A stretch of DNA of 64,000 nt. It comes from Devosia sp. 67-54. GTDB taxonomy: Bacteria > Pseudomonadota > Alphaproteobacteria > Rhizobiales > Devosiaceae. The stretch is from NCBI RefSeq assembly GCF_001899075.1, contig NZ_MKVA01000002.1, positions 82,765-146,764 on the forward strand. Direction: 5' to 3'. Of the stretch, positions 18,348 to 29,026 are shown piece by piece (position 1 is the first letter of the stretch; every line of letters begins with the position of its first letter). A program made the position numbers and the translations under genes. Under the pieces are notes generated by a model. It worked only from the letters and a program-made list of their open reading frames with translations. It made no database searches and had not been told where the DNA came from.

Positions 18348-19547
18348 ATGAACATCCACGAGCACCAGGCCAAGGCGCTGCTCAAGACCTATGGCCTGCC
18401 GGTGGCCGACGGGGTCGCCATCTTCAAGCCGGAGCAGGCGGAAGAGGCGGCGAAGGCGCTGCCGGGGCCGCTCTATGTGGTCAAGTCGCAGATCCATGCC
18501 GGCGGGCGCGGCAAGGGCAAGTTCAAGGAACTGCCGCCGGACGCCAAGGGCGGGGTGCGGCTGGCCAGATCGGCGGCCGAGGTCGCGGCGAACGCCCGCG
18601 AGATGCTGGGCCACACGCTGGTGACCAAGCAGACCGGCCCGGCCGGCAAGCAGGTGAACCGGCTCTACATCGAGGACGGCGCCGACATCGCCCGCGAACT
18701 CTATTGCTCGCTGCTGGTCGACCGGACGCGCGGCGAAGTGGCGTTCGTGGTGTCGACCGAAGGCGGCATGGACATCGAGACGGTGGCGCATGACACGCCC
18801 GACAAGATCGTGACCGTCGACATCGACCCGACGGCCGGGGTGACGGCGGCCGACGTCGACAGGATCGTCGCCGCGCTCAAGCTCGAGGGCGCTGCGCGCG
18901 AGGACGCCAAAGCGGTGTTCCCGGCGCTCTACAAGGCGTTCGTCGACAAGGACATGAGCCTGCTCGAGGTCAACCCGCTGATCGTCATGCAGAACGGCCA
19001 TCTGCGCCTGCTCGACGCCAAGGTCAGCTTCGACAACAACGCGCTGTTCCGGCACGCCGACCTGATGGAGCTGCGCGATCTGAGCGAGGAGGACGCCAAG
19101 GAGATCGAGGCGTCGAAATACGACCTCGCTTACGTGGCGCTCGACGGCAATATCGGCTGCATGGTCAATGGCGCGGGCCTCGCCATGGCCACCATGGACA
19201 TCATCAAGCTCTACGGCGAGGAGCCGGCGAACTTCCTCGATGTCGGCGGCGGCGCCAGCAAGGAGAAGGTCACAGCGGCGTTCAAGATCATCACCGCCGA
19301 TCCCAACGTCAAAGGCATCCTGGTCAACATCTTCGGCGGCATCATGCGCTGCGACGTGATCGCCGAGGGCGTGGTCGCCGCGGTCAGGGAGGTCGGGCTC
19401 AAGGTGCCGCTGGTGGTGCGGCTCGAGGGCACCAACGTCAAGGAAGGCAAGGCCATCCTGCGCGCCTCCGGGCTCGACGTGATCCCGGCCGACGACCTCG
19501 ACGATGCGGCGCAAAAGATCGTCGCCGCCATCAAGGGTCGACGCTGA
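18348..19547 (+). CDS. sucC: Succinyl-CoA synthetase, beta subunit
   Basis: 399 residues, normal length. ATP-grasp N-terminal domain ([12 protein letters not shown] nucleotide region, LEVNPLIV metal site) and C-terminal CoA-ligase domain ([21 protein letters not shown]). With SucD it converts succinyl-CoA to succinate with nucleotide phosphorylation. sucD is not adjacent: an exported protein gene and a toxin-antitoxin pair intervene (1.3 kb). Confidence 0.97.
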   Translation: MNIHEHQAKALLKTYGLPVADGVAIFKPEQAEEAAKALPGPLYVVKSQIHAGGRGKGKFKELPPDAKGGVRLARSAAEVAANAREMLGHTLVTKQTGPAGKQVNRLYIEDGADIARELYCSLLVDRTRGEVAFVVSTEGGMDIETVAHDTPDKIVTVDIDPTAGVTAADVDRIVAALKLEGAAREDAKAVFPALYKAFVDKDMSLLEVNPLIVMQNGHLRLLDAKVSFDNNALFRHADLMELRDLSEEDAKEIEASKYDLAYVALDGNIGCMVNGAGLAMATMDIIKLYGEEPANFLDVGGGASKEKVTAAFKIITADPNVKGILVNIFGGIMRCDVIAEGVVAAVREVGLKVPLVVRLEGTNVKEGKAILRASGLDVIPADDLDDAAQKIVAAIKGRR

Positions 19548-19583
19548 GCCATGGCCGGGCGGCCGCAGAGCGCGAGGACGGGC

Positions 19584-20153
19584 ATGCGGCGGCTGTCGCC
19601 CCGGCTTGTCGCGCTCGCGCTCGCGGCGTCATGCGCGCCGGCCCTGGCGCAGGGCAACGCGTCGAGCGCCGCGCCGGCAGCCCAGGCCGACACCGGCGGT
19701 CCGGCCGTCACCTCGCCCGAAGCCTTCAAGATCTTCGTCGATGCCTGCACCGATCTGTCGAGCGGCGGCGCCGGCGCCGAGCAGCGCGCCGCCAGCGCCG
19801 GCTGGACGGCGAATGAAGGGCAGGACACCGGGCCGTTCAACAAGGTCTATTCCGGCTATCGCGACCTCGAAGGGCTGGGCGAAGTCGACATCTGGGGGGC
19901 GGTCTACACCTATCCGACGCAGCGGCTGGGCTATTGCCGCGTCGATTTCAGCGACCCCGACAACATCCTCGACTTCAACGACGTGGCCGGCATCAACGGC
20001 CTCGTCGGGTCGGCCAAGCCGGGCGACAACAGCGATGTCTACGGCGCCTGGGAAAGCCCGGACAAGAAGCTCCTGGTCATCGGCGACCGCACCGAGGGCG
20101 TGGTCGAGCTCGAATTCAACCTGCTGCTCGGCGACAAGCCGGCGGGCAACTAG
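19584..20153 (+). CDS. Exported protein of unknown function
   Basis: 189 residues from the ATG at 19584, chosen over one at 19551 because GAGG (19574-19577) precedes it and [23 protein letters not shown] is then a proper signal peptide. The mature domain starts at about [13 protein letters not shown], has two cysteines, and is rich in aromatic and acidic residues ([33 protein letters not shown]), suggesting a compact beta-rich periplasmic domain. Family not recognised. Lies 36 bases after sucC. Confidence 0.7.
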   Translation: MRRLSPRLVALALAASCAPALAQGNASSAAPAAQADTGGPAVTSPEAFKIFVDACTDLSSGGAGAEQRAASAGWTANEGQDTGPFNKVYSGYRDLEGLGEVDIWGAVYTYPTQRLGYCRVDFSDPDNILDFNDVAGINGLVGSAKPGDNSDVYGAWESPDKKLLVIGDRTEGVVELEFNLLLGDKPAGN

Positions 20154-20155
20154 AC

Positions 20156-20201
20156 TTGCGAGGATGCTCACCGTCACACATATTATGTGAACCCGTGTGA
20201 C
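20156..20201 (+). promoter_or_regulatory. Nested palindromic operator/promoter of the second TA pair
   Basis: CACATA-T-TATGTG (20177-20189) is a perfect palindrome that includes a TATTAT -10-like box (20181-20186). An outer inverted repeat, GTCACAC (20173-20179) and GTGTGAC (20195-20201), brackets it. TTGCGA at 20156 is a possible -35 with a long 19-base spacer. Autoregulation by the antitoxin-toxin complex is the likely role. Confidence 0.55.
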
Positions 20202-20213
20202 TGGAGATCAATC

Positions 20214-20447
20214 ATGACCAAGAACATCACGCTCGCTGTCGATGAAGACGTGCTCGACAAGGTCCGGGTGGTGGCGGCTGAGAAAAAGACGACCGTCAAC
20301 GCGCTGGTACGGAATTACCTCGCGGGCCTTGCCACGGCCGATAATCGTGCCGAGCGCGCGCGGCAGCGGCTGCTCGAGCTGATCGACAGGTCGCAGGCAG
20401 AGATGGGGCCCGTCACCTGGACCAAGGACGAGCTGCATGAGCTCTGA
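20214..20447 (+). CDS. Antitoxin of a second VapBC-type pair
   Basis: 77 residues. ITLAVDEDVLDKVRVVAAEKKTTVNALVRNYLAGL is a ribbon-helix-helix domain; the C-terminal third binds the toxin. GGAG lies 7 bases before the ATG at 20214. It overlaps the toxin start by 11 bases. The family differs from the antitoxin at 12540-12803, so the two modules are not a simple duplication. Confidence 0.82.
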   Translation: MTKNITLAVDEDVLDKVRVVAAEKKTTVNALVRNYLAGLATADNRAERARQRLLELIDRSQAEMGPVTWTKDELHEL

Positions 20448-20856
20448 GGTGATGATCGACACCAACATCATCGCCTACGCCGCGTCCCGTGCCGCAGAGG
20501 ACGCGCGCAAGGCGGCGCACGCTCGTGACCTGATCAAGAAGCTGGATTTCGCTATCTCGGGCCAGATCCTCCAGGAATTCTACGTCACCGTCACCCGCAA
20601 GATGCGGGTGCGCCTGTCGCATGAAGAGGCGCTGGACTGGCTCGATCTGCTCAACGAGCTGCCTTGCGTCGGCATAGACCCGTCACTGGTCCGGCGCGGC
20701 GCGGTGATTGCCGAGACCAATCGCATTTCGTACTGGGACGGCGCGGTGATCGCGGCCGCCGAGCGCTCCGGCGCCAGCATCCTTTACACCGAAGATCTCA
20801 ATCACAACCAGCTCTACGGCGCGGTCCGGGTGCTGAATCCATTCCTCGAAAACTGA
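20437..20856 (+). CDS. PIN-domain toxin of the second VapBC-type pair
   Basis: 139 residues. Active-site acidic residues appear in [29 protein letters not shown] and LYTEDLNH, the four PIN motifs, all conserved. A ribonuclease toxin by family knowledge. The stop is 13 bases before the sucD ATG, so sucD translation and transcription are contiguous with the toxin gene. Confidence 0.88.
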   Translation: MSSEVMIDTNIIAYAASRAAEDARKAAHARDLIKKLDFAISGQILQEFYVTVTRKMRVRLSHEEALDWLDLLNELPCVGIDPSLVRRGAVIAETNRISYWDGAVIAAAERSGASILYTEDLNHNQLYGAVRVLNPFLEN

Positions 20857-20869
20857 TCCAGGGCTTTTC

Positions 20870-21775
20870 ATGTCGATCCTCGTCAACACGGACACGCGGG
20901 TTTTGGTGCAGGGGCTGACCGGCAAGACCGGGACGTTCCACACCGAGCAGGCGCTCGCCTATTACGGCACCAAGATGGTGGGCGGCACCAACCCCAAGAA
21001 GGCGGGGCAGACCTGGCAGTCGGGCGTCGACGGCACGGAATTGCCGATCTTCGCCACGGTGGCCGAAGGCAAGGCGGCGACCGGCGCCAATGCCAGCGTC
21101 ATCTATGTGCCGCCGGCGGGCGCCGCCGAGGCGATGCTGGAGGCGATCGAGGCCGAAATCCCGCTGATCGTGTGCATCACCGAGGGCGTGCCGGTGCTCG
21201 ACATGGTCCGCGTCAAGGCGCGGCTCGAAAAGTCGAAATCGCGGCTGATCGGGCCGAACTGCCCGGGCGTGCTGACACCCGAAGAGTGCAAGATCGGCAT
21301 CATGCCGGGCTCGATCTTTTCCAGGGGCTCGGTCGGCATCGTGTCGCGCTCGGGCACGCTGACCTATGAGGCGGTGTTCCAGACCACCAATGCCGGGCTC
21401 GGCCAGACCACTGCCGTGGGGATCGGCGGCGATCCGGTGAAGGGCACGGAGTTCATTGATATTCTTGAGCTTTTCCTCGCCGATCCGGCGACGAAATCGA
21501 TCATCATGATCGGCGAGATCGGCGGCTCGGCGGAAGAGGACGCGGCGCAGTTCCTGATCGACGAGGCCAAACGCGGCCGGGAAAAGCCGATGGCCGGGTT
21601 CATCGCCGGGCTGACGGCGCCCAAGGGGCGCACCATGGGCCATGCTGGCGCCGTAATTTCGGGGGGAAAAGGCGGCGCCGAGGACAAGATCGCCGCCATG
21701 GAGGCGGCGGGCATAAAGGTGTCGCGTTCGCCCGCCAGGATCGGCGTGACCCTCGCCGAGGTGCTCAAGGGCTGA
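20870..21775 (+). CDS. sucD: Succinyl-CoA synthetase, alpha subunit
   Basis: 301 residues. CoA-binding N-terminal Rossmann domain ([16 protein letters not shown]) and ligase domain with the phosphorylated histidine in TMGHAGAVI (H258). Forms the heterotetramer with SucC. The ATG follows the toxin stop by 13 bases, so expression may come from the mdh promoter, the TA promoter, or both. Confidence 0.97.
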   Translation: MSILVNTDTRVLVQGLTGKTGTFHTEQALAYYGTKMVGGTNPKKAGQTWQSGVDGTELPIFATVAEGKAATGANASVIYVPPAGAAEAMLEAIEAEIPLIVCITEGVPVLDMVRVKARLEKSKSRLIGPNCPGVLTPEECKIGIMPGSIFSRGSVGIVSRSGTLTYEAVFQTTNAGLGQTTAVGIGGDPVKGTEFIDILELFLADPATKSIIMIGEIGGSAEEDAAQFLIDEAKRGREKPMAGFIAGLTAPKGRTMGHAGAVISGGKGGAEDKIAAMEAAGIKVSRSPARIGVTLAEVLKG

Positions 21776-21805
21776 CCGCGCAACAAAGTGAAGAATAACC
21801 GGGGT

Positions 21806-21933
21806 TTCCGACCATCGTCGGAATGCCCAATTCTTAGCAAGATGCTAATCTGAAACCGTCATAGTCCGCCACCACGCGGAACGGCGCCCCTCTCCGGGGC
21901 CGCCGGCAACAGGGAACACGGGGAAAAGCCCCG
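21806..21933 (+). promoter_or_regulatory. Structured 5' leader of sucA
   Basis: The 169-base gap before sucA contains three hairpins: TTCCGAC/GTCGGAA with a CATC loop (21806-21823), GCCCC/GGGGC with a TCTCC loop (21886-21900), and CGGGG/CCCCG with an AAAAG loop (21919-21933). The third ends 11 bases before the ATG. None has a T run, so they are not simple terminators. I cannot match them to a known riboswitch. Confidence 0.45.
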
Positions 21934-21944
21934 CGCCTAAAGAC

Positions 21945-24938
21945 ATGAGCCGACAGGACCAGAACGAACAGTTCCTCCTCTCCTCCTTCCTCTACGGCGG
22001 CAACGCCGCCTATATCGAAGACCTCTACCGCCGCTACAAGACCGACCCGAAGAGCATCGACCCCACCTGGGCCGGCTATTTCGGCCGGCTCGAGGACACC
22101 GGCGACGACGTCAGGAAGAATGCCGAGGGGCCGTCCTGGGCCCGCGCCGACTGGCCCCAGACCGCCAATGGCGAGCTGGTCTCGGCGCTCGACGGCAATT
22201 GGGAAGACATCCTGGTCAAGACCGGCGCGGTGCTGGGCAGGAAGGCCGCCGCCGAGGGCACGCCGGCGCCGACCCCCGTCGACGTGCTGCAATCGACGCG
22301 CGATTCCATCCGCGCCATCATGATGATCCGCGCCTATCGCTCGCGCGGACACCTGCATGCCGACCTCGACCCGCTGAAGCTCAAGCCGGAAGAGCCGGCG
22401 CCCGAGCTCGATCCGCGCAGCTACGGCTTCACCGAGGCCGACTACACGCGCAAGATCTACATCGACAACGTGCTCGGGCTCGAATTCGCTACCATCCCCG
22501 AGATGCTCGAGGTGTTGCAGCGCACCTATTGCTCGACCATCGGCATCGAGTACATGCACATCAACGATCCCGAGGCCAAGCAGTGGATCCAGGAGCGGAT
22601 GGAGGGGCCCGACAAGGAGATCCGCTTCACCCCCGAGGGCAAGAAGGCCATCCTCAACAAGCTGGTCGAGGCCGAGGGGTTCGAGAAGTTCCTCGACGTC
22701 AAGTACACCGGCACCAAGCGCTTCGGCCTCGACGGCTCGGAATCGCTGATCCCGGCGCTCGAGCAGATCATCAAGCGCGGCGGTGCGCTGGGCGTGAAGG
22801 ACATCGTTCTGGGCATGGCGCATCGCGGCCGGCTCAACGTGCTGACGCAGGTGATGCACAAGCCGCACCGCGCGTTGTTCCATGAATTCAAGGGCGGCGC
22901 CTATTATTCCGAGGACGTCGAAGGCTCGGGCGACGTGAAGTACCATCTGGGCGCCTCGTCGGACCGCGAGTTCGACGGCAAGCAGGTGCATCTGTCGCTG
23001 ACCGCCAACCCGTCGCATCTCGAGATCGTCGATCCGGTGGTGCTGGGCAAGGCCCGCGCCAAGCAGGACCAGCGTTCGGCGGTCGACGGGCATTTCGTGT
23101 TCGATACGCGCCAGACCGACCGCTCGGTGGTGATGCCGCTGTTGATCCATGGCGACGCGGCGTTCGCCGGCCAGGGCATCATCTACGAGTGCCTGGGGCT
23201 TTCCGGCCTCAAGGGCCACCGCACCGGCGGCTCGGTGCATTTCGTCATCAACAACCAGATCGGCTTCACCACCTCGCCGATCAATTCGCGCTCGTCGCCA
23301 TATCCCACCGACGTCGCCAAGATGATCGAGGCGCCGGTGTTCCACGTCAACGGCGACGATCCGGAGGCGGTGGTCTATGTCAGCAAGGTCGCGACCGAGT
23401 TCCGGCAGCGCTTCGGCCGGCCGGTGGTCATCGACATGTTCTGCTATCGCCGCTTCGGGCACAATGAAGGCGACGAGCCGAGCTTCACGCAGCCGCTGAT
23501 GTATTCGCGCATCCGCAGCCACGAGACCATCCTGGAACTCTATTCCAAGCGGCTGGTCGGCGAGGGGCTGGTCACCACCGACGAGGTGGAGACGATGAAG
23601 TCGGGCTGGCGCGCGCATCTCGAAAGCGAGTTCGAGTCGGGCCAGGATTTCCGTCCCAACAAGACCGACTGGCTCGACGGCCAGTGGAAGGACATGAAGC
23701 GTGCCGACGCCGACGGGCCGCGGCGCGGCGACACGGGCGTCGCCATCGACGAGCTGGTGCGCATCGGCACCGCCATCACCCGCGCGCCGGAGGGCTTCAA
23801 CGTCCACAAGACGGTGAAGCGCTTCCTCGACAACCGCCTCGCCTCGATCGAGAGCGGCGAGGGCATCGACTGGGCCACCGGCGAGGCGCTGGCGTTCGGC
23901 AGCCTGCTCACCGAAGGGCACCCGGTGCGCCTCAGCGGCCAGGATTCCGAGCGCGGCACCTTCACGCAGCGCCATTCGGTGCTGAACGACCAGGAGACGG
24001 GCGAGACCTATACGCCGCTCAACAACATCGCGCCCGACCAGCAGCGCTACGAGGTCATCAACTCGATGCTGTCGGAAGAGGCGGTGCTCGGCTTCGAGTA
24101 CGGCTATTCGCTGGCCGAGCCGGCGACGCTGACGCTGTGGGAAGCGCAGTTCGGCGATTTCGCCAACGGCGCCCAGGTGGTGGTCGACCAGTTCATCAGC
24201 TCGGGCGAACGCAAATGGTTCCGCATGTCGGGCCTGGTGATGCTGCTGCCGCACGGCTACGAGGGGCAGGGGCCAGAGCACAGCTCGGCGCGGCTCGAGC
24301 GCTACCTGCAGCTTTGCGCCGAGGACAACATGCAGGTGTGCAACTGCACCACACCGGCCAACTACTTCCACGCGCTGCGCCGGCAGGTGAAGCGCGACTT
24401 CCGCAAGCCTTTGATCCTGATGACGCCCAAGTCGCTGCTGCGCCACAAGCGCGCCACCTCGACGCTGAGCGAAATGGGACCGGAGAGCTGCTTCCACCGG
24501 CTGCTGTGGGACGACGCCGAGACCCCCGGCCCGAAGAAGACCACCATCCAGCTCGCGCCGGACGAGCAGATCCGCCGCGTCGTGCTGTGCTCGGGCAAGG
24601 TCTACTACGACCTGCTCGAGGATCGCGAGAAGCGGGGCATCACCGACGTGTACCTGCTCCGGCTCGAGCAGCTCTATCCGTTCCCCGCCAAGGCGCTGCT
24701 CGACGAACTCGGGCGGTTCAAGAACGCCGAAGTGGTGTGGTGCCAGGAAGAGCCCAAGAACATGGGAAGCTGGACGTTCGTGCAGCCCTATATCGACTGG
24801 GTGCTGGAGCAGATGGGCCGCACCAACGACCGGCCGCGCTATGTCGGGCGGCCGGCCTCGGCCTCCACCGCCACGGGATTGATGCGCACGCACCTTGCGC
24901 AACTGCAGCAATTCCTCGAAGAAGCCTTCGCGAAGTAA
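21945..24938 (+). CDS. sucA: 2-oxoglutarate dehydrogenase E1 component
   Basis: 997 residues, normal length. It decarboxylates 2-oxoglutarate with thiamine diphosphate and passes succinyl to the SucB lipoyl group. N-terminal [16 protein letters not shown] segment (E2 binding), thiamine-diphosphate motif GDAAFAGQG...NNQIGFTT, and C-terminal transketolase-like domain ([23 protein letters not shown]). Separated from sucD by a 169-base structured leader, so it may have its own control. An open frame of more than 1,300 codons on the opposite strand is a composition artefact. Confidence 0.98.
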   Translation: MSRQDQNEQFLLSSFLYGGNAAYIEDLYRRYKTDPKSIDPTWAGYFGRLEDTGDDVRKNAEGPSWARADWPQTANGELVSALDGNWEDILVKTGAVLGRKAAAEGTPAPTPVDVLQSTRDSIRAIMMIRAYRSRGHLHADLDPLKLKPEEPAPELDPRSYGFTEADYTRKIYIDNVLGLEFATIPEMLEVLQRTYCSTIGIEYMHINDPEAKQWIQERMEGPDKEIRFTPEGKKAILNKLVEAEGFEKFLDVKYTGTKRFGLDGSESLIPALEQIIKRGGALGVKDIVLGMAHRGRLNVLTQVMHKPHRALFHEFKGGAYYSEDVEGSGDVKYHLGASSDREFDGKQVHLSLTANPSHLEIVDPVVLGKARAKQDQRSAVDGHFVFDTRQTDRSVVMPLLIHGDAAFAGQGIIYECLGLSGLKGHRTGGSVHFVINNQIGFTTSPINSRSSPYPTDVAKMIEAPVFHVNGDDPEAVVYVSKVATEFRQRFGRPVVIDMFCYRRFGHNEGDEPSFTQPLMYSRIRSHETILELYSKRLVGEGLVTTDEVETMKSGWRAHLESEFESGQDFRPNKTDWLDGQWKDMKRADADGPRRGDTGVAIDELVRIGTAITRAPEGFNVHKTVKRFLDNRLASIESGEGIDWATGEALAFGSLLTEGHPVRLSGQDSERGTFTQRHSVLNDQETGETYTPLNNIAPDQQRYEVINSMLSEEAVLGFEYGYSLAEPATLTLWEAQFGDFANGAQVVVDQFISSGERKWFRMSGLVMLLPHGYEGQGPEHSSARLERYLQLCAEDNMQVCNCTTPANYFHALRRQVKRDFRKPLILMTPKSLLRHKRATSTLSEMGPESCFHRLLWDDAETPGPKKTTIQLAPDEQIRRVVLCSGKVYYDLLEDREKRGITDVYLLRLEQLYPFPAKALLDELGRFKNAEVVWCQEEPKNMGSWTFVQPYIDWVLEQMGRTNDRPRYVGRPASASTATGLMRTHLAQLQQFLEEAFAK

Positions 24939-24951
24939 AGAAAGAGACGAG

Positions 24952-26301
24952 ATGGCAACCGACATCCGGGTTCCGGCGCTGGGCGAAAGCGTCACCGAGG
25001 CCACGATCGGGCAGTGGTTCAAGAAGGTGGGCGAGGCCGTCGCCGCCGATGAGCCGGTGGTCGAGCTCGAGACCGACAAGGTGACGATCGAGGTGCCGGC
25101 GCCCGCCGCCGGCGTGCTCGAGGCGATCTCGGCGCAGCCGGGCGACACCGTCAATGTCGGCTCGCTGATCGGCGCCATCGGCGACGGCGCGGCCGCCGCT
25201 CCCAAGCCGGCGGAGGCCCCGAAGGCGGCGCCGGCGGCTCCGGCCCCCGCTGCCGCTCCGGCCGCTGCCCCGGCGGCGGCGCCCGCCAGCGTCGCGCCGC
25301 CGGCCCCGGCTGCGGCCAAGCTGCTGAGCGAGAACGGCCTTGCGGCCGGCGACGTCAACGGCTCCGGCCGGCGCGGCCAGGTGCTGAAGGAAGACGTGCT
25401 CGCCGCGCTCGGCAACAAGCCGGCGGCGGCGCCGCAGCCCAGCGCCGTCAGCGGTTCGGCGGCGATCGCGCCGCGTCCCGCCCCGGTCGCCGAAGCGCCG
25501 AAGCTGGCGCAGCCGGCGCCCGCTGCCGCTCCGGCCGCTGCCCCGGTATCGCCGCCGGCTCCCGCCGCCGTGGCGCGTGGCCCGGTCGCCGCGGTCGACG
25601 AGGCGCGCGAGGAGCGGGTGAAGATGACCCGCCTGCGCCTCACCATCGCGCGCCGGCTCAAGGACGCGCAGAACACCGCCGCCATGCTCACCACCTTCAA
25701 CGAGGTGGACATGAAGCCGGTGATGGATCTGCGGGCCCAGTACAAGGATCTGTTCGAAAAGAAGCACGGCGTGAAGCTCGGCTTCATGGGCTTTTTCACG
25801 CTGGCCGTGGTGCACGCGCTCAAGGAGATCCCCAACGTCAACGCCGAGATCGACGGCGATGAGGTGGTCTACAAGAACTACGCCCATATCGGCGTCGCCG
25901 TGGGCACCGACCGGGGCCTCGTGGTGCCGGTGGTGCGCGATGCCGACAAGATGAGCATCGCGCAGGTGGAAAAGGAGATCGCCCGGCTGGGCAAGCTCGC
26001 CCGCGACGGCGCGCTCAGCATGGCCGACATGCAGGGCGGCACCTTCACCATCTCCAATGGCGGCGTCTACGGCTCGCTGATGTCGACGCCCATCCTCAAC
26101 GCGCCGCAATCGGGCATCCTGGGCATGCACAAGATCCAGGACCGGCCGGTGGTGGTCGGCGGTCAGGTCGTCATCCGGCCGATGATGTACCTGGCGCTGA
26201 GCTACGATCACCGCATCGTTGACGGCAAGGAGGCGGTGACCTTCCTGGTGCGCGTCAAGGAAAGCCTCGAGGCGCCCGAGCGCCTGGTGCTCGATCTGTA
26301 A
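24952..26301 (+). CDS. sucB: Dihydrolipoyl succinyltransferase (E2)
   Basis: 449 residues. Domains in order: lipoyl domain with lipoylated K43 in [12 protein letters not shown]; Ala/Pro linker; E1/E3-binding domain ([20 protein letters not shown], about 122-141); a second Ala/Pro linker; catalytic acyltransferase domain ending in [16 protein letters not shown] with the catalytic His and Asp. It forms the core of the 2-oxoglutarate dehydrogenase complex. Starts 13 bases after sucA. Confidence 0.97.
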   Translation: MATDIRVPALGESVTEATIGQWFKKVGEAVAADEPVVELETDKVTIEVPAPAAGVLEAISAQPGDTVNVGSLIGAIGDGAAAAPKPAEAPKAAPAAPAPAAAPAAAPAAAPASVAPPAPAAAKLLSENGLAAGDVNGSGRRGQVLKEDVLAALGNKPAAAPQPSAVSGSAAIAPRPAPVAEAPKLAQPAPAAAPAAAPVSPPAPAAVARGPVAAVDEAREERVKMTRLRLTIARRLKDAQNTAAMLTTFNEVDMKPVMDLRAQYKDLFEKKHGVKLGFMGFFTLAVVHALKEIPNVNAEIDGDEVVYKNYAHIGVAVGTDRGLVVPVVRDADKMSIAQVEKEIARLGKLARDGALSMADMQGGTFTISNGGVYGSLMSTPILNAPQSGILGMHKIQDRPVVVGGQVVIRPMMYLALSYDHRIVDGKEAVTFLVRVKESLEAPERLVLDL

Positions 26302-26316
26302 AGCGGGAGGGACGCC

Positions 26317-27078
26317 GTGGCCAAGAACGGCGTTCTCGTCGTCACCGGCGGCAGCCGCGGCATCGGTGCGGCAACGTCCGTGCTGGCGGCGGAGCGCGGC
26401 TATGCCGTGGTGGTCAATTACGCCAGCAATGTCGATGCCGCCGAGGCGGTGGTCGCGGCCATCCACGGCAAGGGTGGCGAGGCGGTGGCGGTGCGCGGCG
26501 ACGTCAGCCTGCCCGAGGATGTCGAGCACATCTTCCGCGCTGCCGACCGGCTGGGCCGGCTCGGCGGCCTCGTCAACAATGCCGGGCTGATCCTGCCGGC
26601 GGCGCGGGTCGACGAGATGGACGCGGCGCGCCTCGCGCGCACGCTGGCGGTCAACGTCACCGGCTCGTTCCTGTGCGCGCGCGAGGCGATCCGGCGGATG
26701 TCGACGCGCCATGGCGGCCAGGGCGGCGGCATCGTCAACCTGTCCTCCGCCGCCTCGAAGCTGGGCGGCGCCGGCATCTATGTCGATTATGCCGCGAGCA
26801 AGGGCGCCATCGACAGCTTCACCGTCGGGCTGGCGCTCGAAGTCGCGGCCGAGAGCATCCGCGTCAACGCCGTGCGGCCGGGGGTGATCGACACCGAGAT
26901 CCACGCCTCGACCGGCGATCCGGACCGGGTGGCGCGGATGGCGCCACATTTGCCGATGCCGCGCGCCGGCACTGCCGACGAGGTGGCCAGGGCCATCCTC
27001 TGGCTGCTGTCGGACGAAAGCTCGTATTCCACCGGCACCACGGTGACGGTGAGCGGCGGGCGCGCCATCCTGCCATGA
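26317..27078 (+). CDS. SDR family oxidoreductase
   Basis: 253 residues from a GTG at 26317 behind GGGAGGGA. Classical short-chain dehydrogenase: TGGSRGIG (residues 10-17) binds NAD(P), NNAG, catalytic Ser in LSSAASKLG, and YAASK with Tyr and Lys. The C terminus (STGTTVTVSGGRAIL) is typical. Substrate unknown. It lies between sucB and lpdA, co-transcribed, and overlaps the MAPEG gene by 4 bases. Confidence 0.92.
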   Translation: MAKNGVLVVTGGSRGIGAATSVLAAERGYAVVVNYASNVDAAEAVVAAIHGKGGEAVAVRGDVSLPEDVEHIFRAADRLGRLGGLVNNAGLILPAARVDEMDAARLARTLAVNVTGSFLCAREAIRRMSTRHGGQGGGIVNLSSAASKLGGAGIYVDYAASKGAIDSFTVGLALEVAAESIRVNAVRPGVIDTEIHASTGDPDRVARMAPHLPMPRAGTADEVARAILWLLSDESSYSTGTTVTVSGGRAILP

Positions 27079-27467
27079 GCGCCGAACTGCAGCTCATGAT
27101 GTGGAGCCTCGTGGTCTACGGGCTTTATCTCGGGGCACAGTCGCTGATCTATCGCTGGCGCTACGGCGTGATGTTCGCGGCGACGGCGCGCGACGCACCG
27201 CCGAAGCCGGAGGGCGAGCTGCTGGGCCGTGCCGAACGGGCGCTGCGCAATTTCCAGGAGACCTGGCTCGCCTTCGTCGTCATGGCGCTGGTGGCGCATC
27301 TGGCCGATCCGGGCGATGCGGTGGTGTTCTGGGGCGCGGTGGTCTACCTCGCGATGCGGGTCGTCTATCTGCCGCTCTATCTCCTGGGGGTGTTCGGGCT
27401 GCGCAGCGTGGTCTGGTTCGTCGGGCTGCTGGGACTCGGCGCCATGTTCCTGGGCATCCTGTTCTAG
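27075..27467 (+). CDS. MAPEG family membrane protein
   Basis: 130 residues with four membrane segments. ERALRNFQETWLAFVVMALV contains the R.L.N..E pattern of the membrane-associated eicosanoid/glutathione-metabolism family. In bacteria the function is mostly unknown; glutathione transferase or peroxidase activity is possible. ATGA overlap with the SDR gene. Confidence 0.85.
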   Translation: MSAELQLMMWSLVVYGLYLGAQSLIYRWRYGVMFAATARDAPPKPEGELLGRAERALRNFQETWLAFVVMALVAHLADPGDAVVFWGAVVYLAMRVVYLPLYLLGVFGLRSVVWFVGLLGLGAMFLGILF

Positions 27468-27516
27468 CCAGCCGGCGGCGCAGCGACTACATAAGGGCAA
27501 CAAGCAGAGGCATGTC

Positions 27517-28929
27517 ATGGCGGACCAATTCGACCTTACGGTGATCGGCTCGGGGCCGGGCGGCTATGTGTGCGCCATCCGCGCCGCGCAGCTCGGCATG
27601 AAGGTCGCCGTGGTGGAGAAATGGCCGACCTTCGGCGGCACCTGCCTCAACATCGGCTGCATCCCGTCCAAGGCGCTGCTCTATGCCACCGAGCTGTTCG
27701 AGGAGGCGGGGCACAATTTCAGCCATCTGGGCATCGACATCCCGGCGCCCGAGGTCAACCTGGCGCAGATGATGGCGCACAAGGACGAGACGGTGGCCGC
27801 CAACGTCAACGGCGTCTCCTTCCTGTTCAAGAAGAACAAGATCACCGCCTTCCAGGGCACCGGGTCATTGGCCGGCCCGGGCCGCGTGCTGGTGACGCCC
27901 GACAAGGGCGGCGCGCCGCAGACCATCGAGACCAGGACCGTGGTGATCGCCACCGGCTCGGTGCCGGCGACGCTGCCGGGCATCGAGATCGACGAGGAAC
28001 GCATCGTCACCTCCACCGGCGCCCTGTCGCTGGGCGCGGTGCCCGAGCGGCTGCTGGTGATCGGCGCCGGCGTCATCGGGCTCGAGCTCGGCTCGGTGTG
28101 GGCGCGGCTCGGGGCCAAGGTCACGGTGGTGGAATTCCTCGACCGCATCCTGCCCGGCATGGACAGCGAGGTGGCGCGGCAGTTCCAGCGCATCCTCACC
28201 AAGCAGGGCGTCGAGTTCCGCCTCGCGACCAAGGTGCGCGCCATCGACAAGCAGGACGACGGCTCGCTGACGGTACGGCTGGAGCCGGCGGCGGGCGGCG
28301 ACATGGCGCTGGTCGATGCCGACGTGGCGCTGGTCGCCATCGGCCGCAAGCCCTACACCGACGGGCTCGGCCTCAAGGAGGCGGGGGTCGCGCTGGACAA
28401 TCGCGGCCGCATCGAGGTCAGCCCGCATTACGGCACCAGCGTCGAGAACGTCTATGCCATCGGCGACGTCATCGCCGGCCCGATGCTGGCGCACAAGGCC
28501 GAGGACGAAGGCATCGCGGTGGCCGAGATCATCGCCGGCCAGGCCGGCCACGTGAACTACGCGGCGATGCCGGCGGTGGTCTACACCAACCCCGAGATCG
28601 CCTCGGTGGGCAAGACCGAGGACGAGCTCAAGGCCGCCGGCGTCGACTACAAGGTCGGCAAGTTCCCGTTCACCGCCAATGGCCGCGCCAAGGCGATGCT
28701 GGCGACGCAGGGGTTCGTGAAGATCATCGCCGACGTCGCCACCGACCGGGTGCTGGGCGCCCACATCATCGGCAAGAACGCTTCCGAGATGATCGAGGCG
28801 CTGACCGTGCTGCTGGAGTTCGGCGGCTCGGCCGAGGACCTCGCCCGCACCACCGCCCCGCACCCCACCCTCAGCGAAGCCATCCGCGAAGCCGCCCTGA
28901 TGTGCGGCGACGGCGCGATTCATATTTGA
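27517..28929 (+). CDS. lpdA: Dihydrolipoyl dehydrogenase (E3)
   Basis: 470 residues. It reoxidises the dihydrolipoyl group of SucB with NAD. FAD motif GSGPGG (11-16), redox-active disulphide C43 and C48 in GGTCLNIGCIPSK, NAD motif GAGVIGLELG, and the C-terminal TTAPHPTLSEA with the catalytic histidine. The ATG at 27517 is used; an ATG at 27512 is out of frame. It closes the TCA operon. Confidence 0.97.
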   Translation: MADQFDLTVIGSGPGGYVCAIRAAQLGMKVAVVEKWPTFGGTCLNIGCIPSKALLYATELFEEAGHNFSHLGIDIPAPEVNLAQMMAHKDETVAANVNGVSFLFKKNKITAFQGTGSLAGPGRVLVTPDKGGAPQTIETRTVVIATGSVPATLPGIEIDEERIVTSTGALSLGAVPERLLVIGAGVIGLELGSVWARLGAKVTVVEFLDRILPGMDSEVARQFQRILTKQGVEFRLATKVRAIDKQDDGSLTVRLEPAAGGDMALVDADVALVAIGRKPYTDGLGLKEAGVALDNRGRIEVSPHYGTSVENVYAIGDVIAGPMLAHKAEDEGIAVAEIIAGQAGHVNYAAMPAVVYTNPEIASVGKTEDELKAAGVDYKVGKFPFTANGRAKAMLATQGFVKIIADVATDRVLGAHIIGKNASEMIEALTVLLEFGGSAEDLARTTAPHPTLSEAIREAALMCGDGAIHI

Positions 28930-28938
28930 GTCTGGCTC

Positions 28939-29020
28939 TGTCCGAACGAGCGCGAGAGCGCGGGGTCTTTCCTTGCGCTCTGTCCGACCGGCCGTAAGCA
29001 CGTCCGTTCGGCCAACCGCT
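28939..29020 (+). repeat. Palindromic intergenic repeat (family 2), copy C
   Basis: The longest family 2 copy, directly after lpdA. TGTCCGAACGAGCGCGAGAG is followed by CTTGCGCTCTGTCCGACCG and, 15 bases later, GTTCGGCCAACCGCT. It may act as transcript end for the TCA operon together with the family 1 hairpin next to it. Confidence 0.65.
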
Positions 29021-29026
29021 GGGCCC

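Noticed and set aside
21834-25841. An open frame of about 1,335 codons on the minus strand opposite sucA and sucB
   Set aside because: High GC depletes stop codons on the antisense strand. The translation is Ala/Arg/His-rich with no domain, and sucA/sucB on the plus strand are unmistakable.
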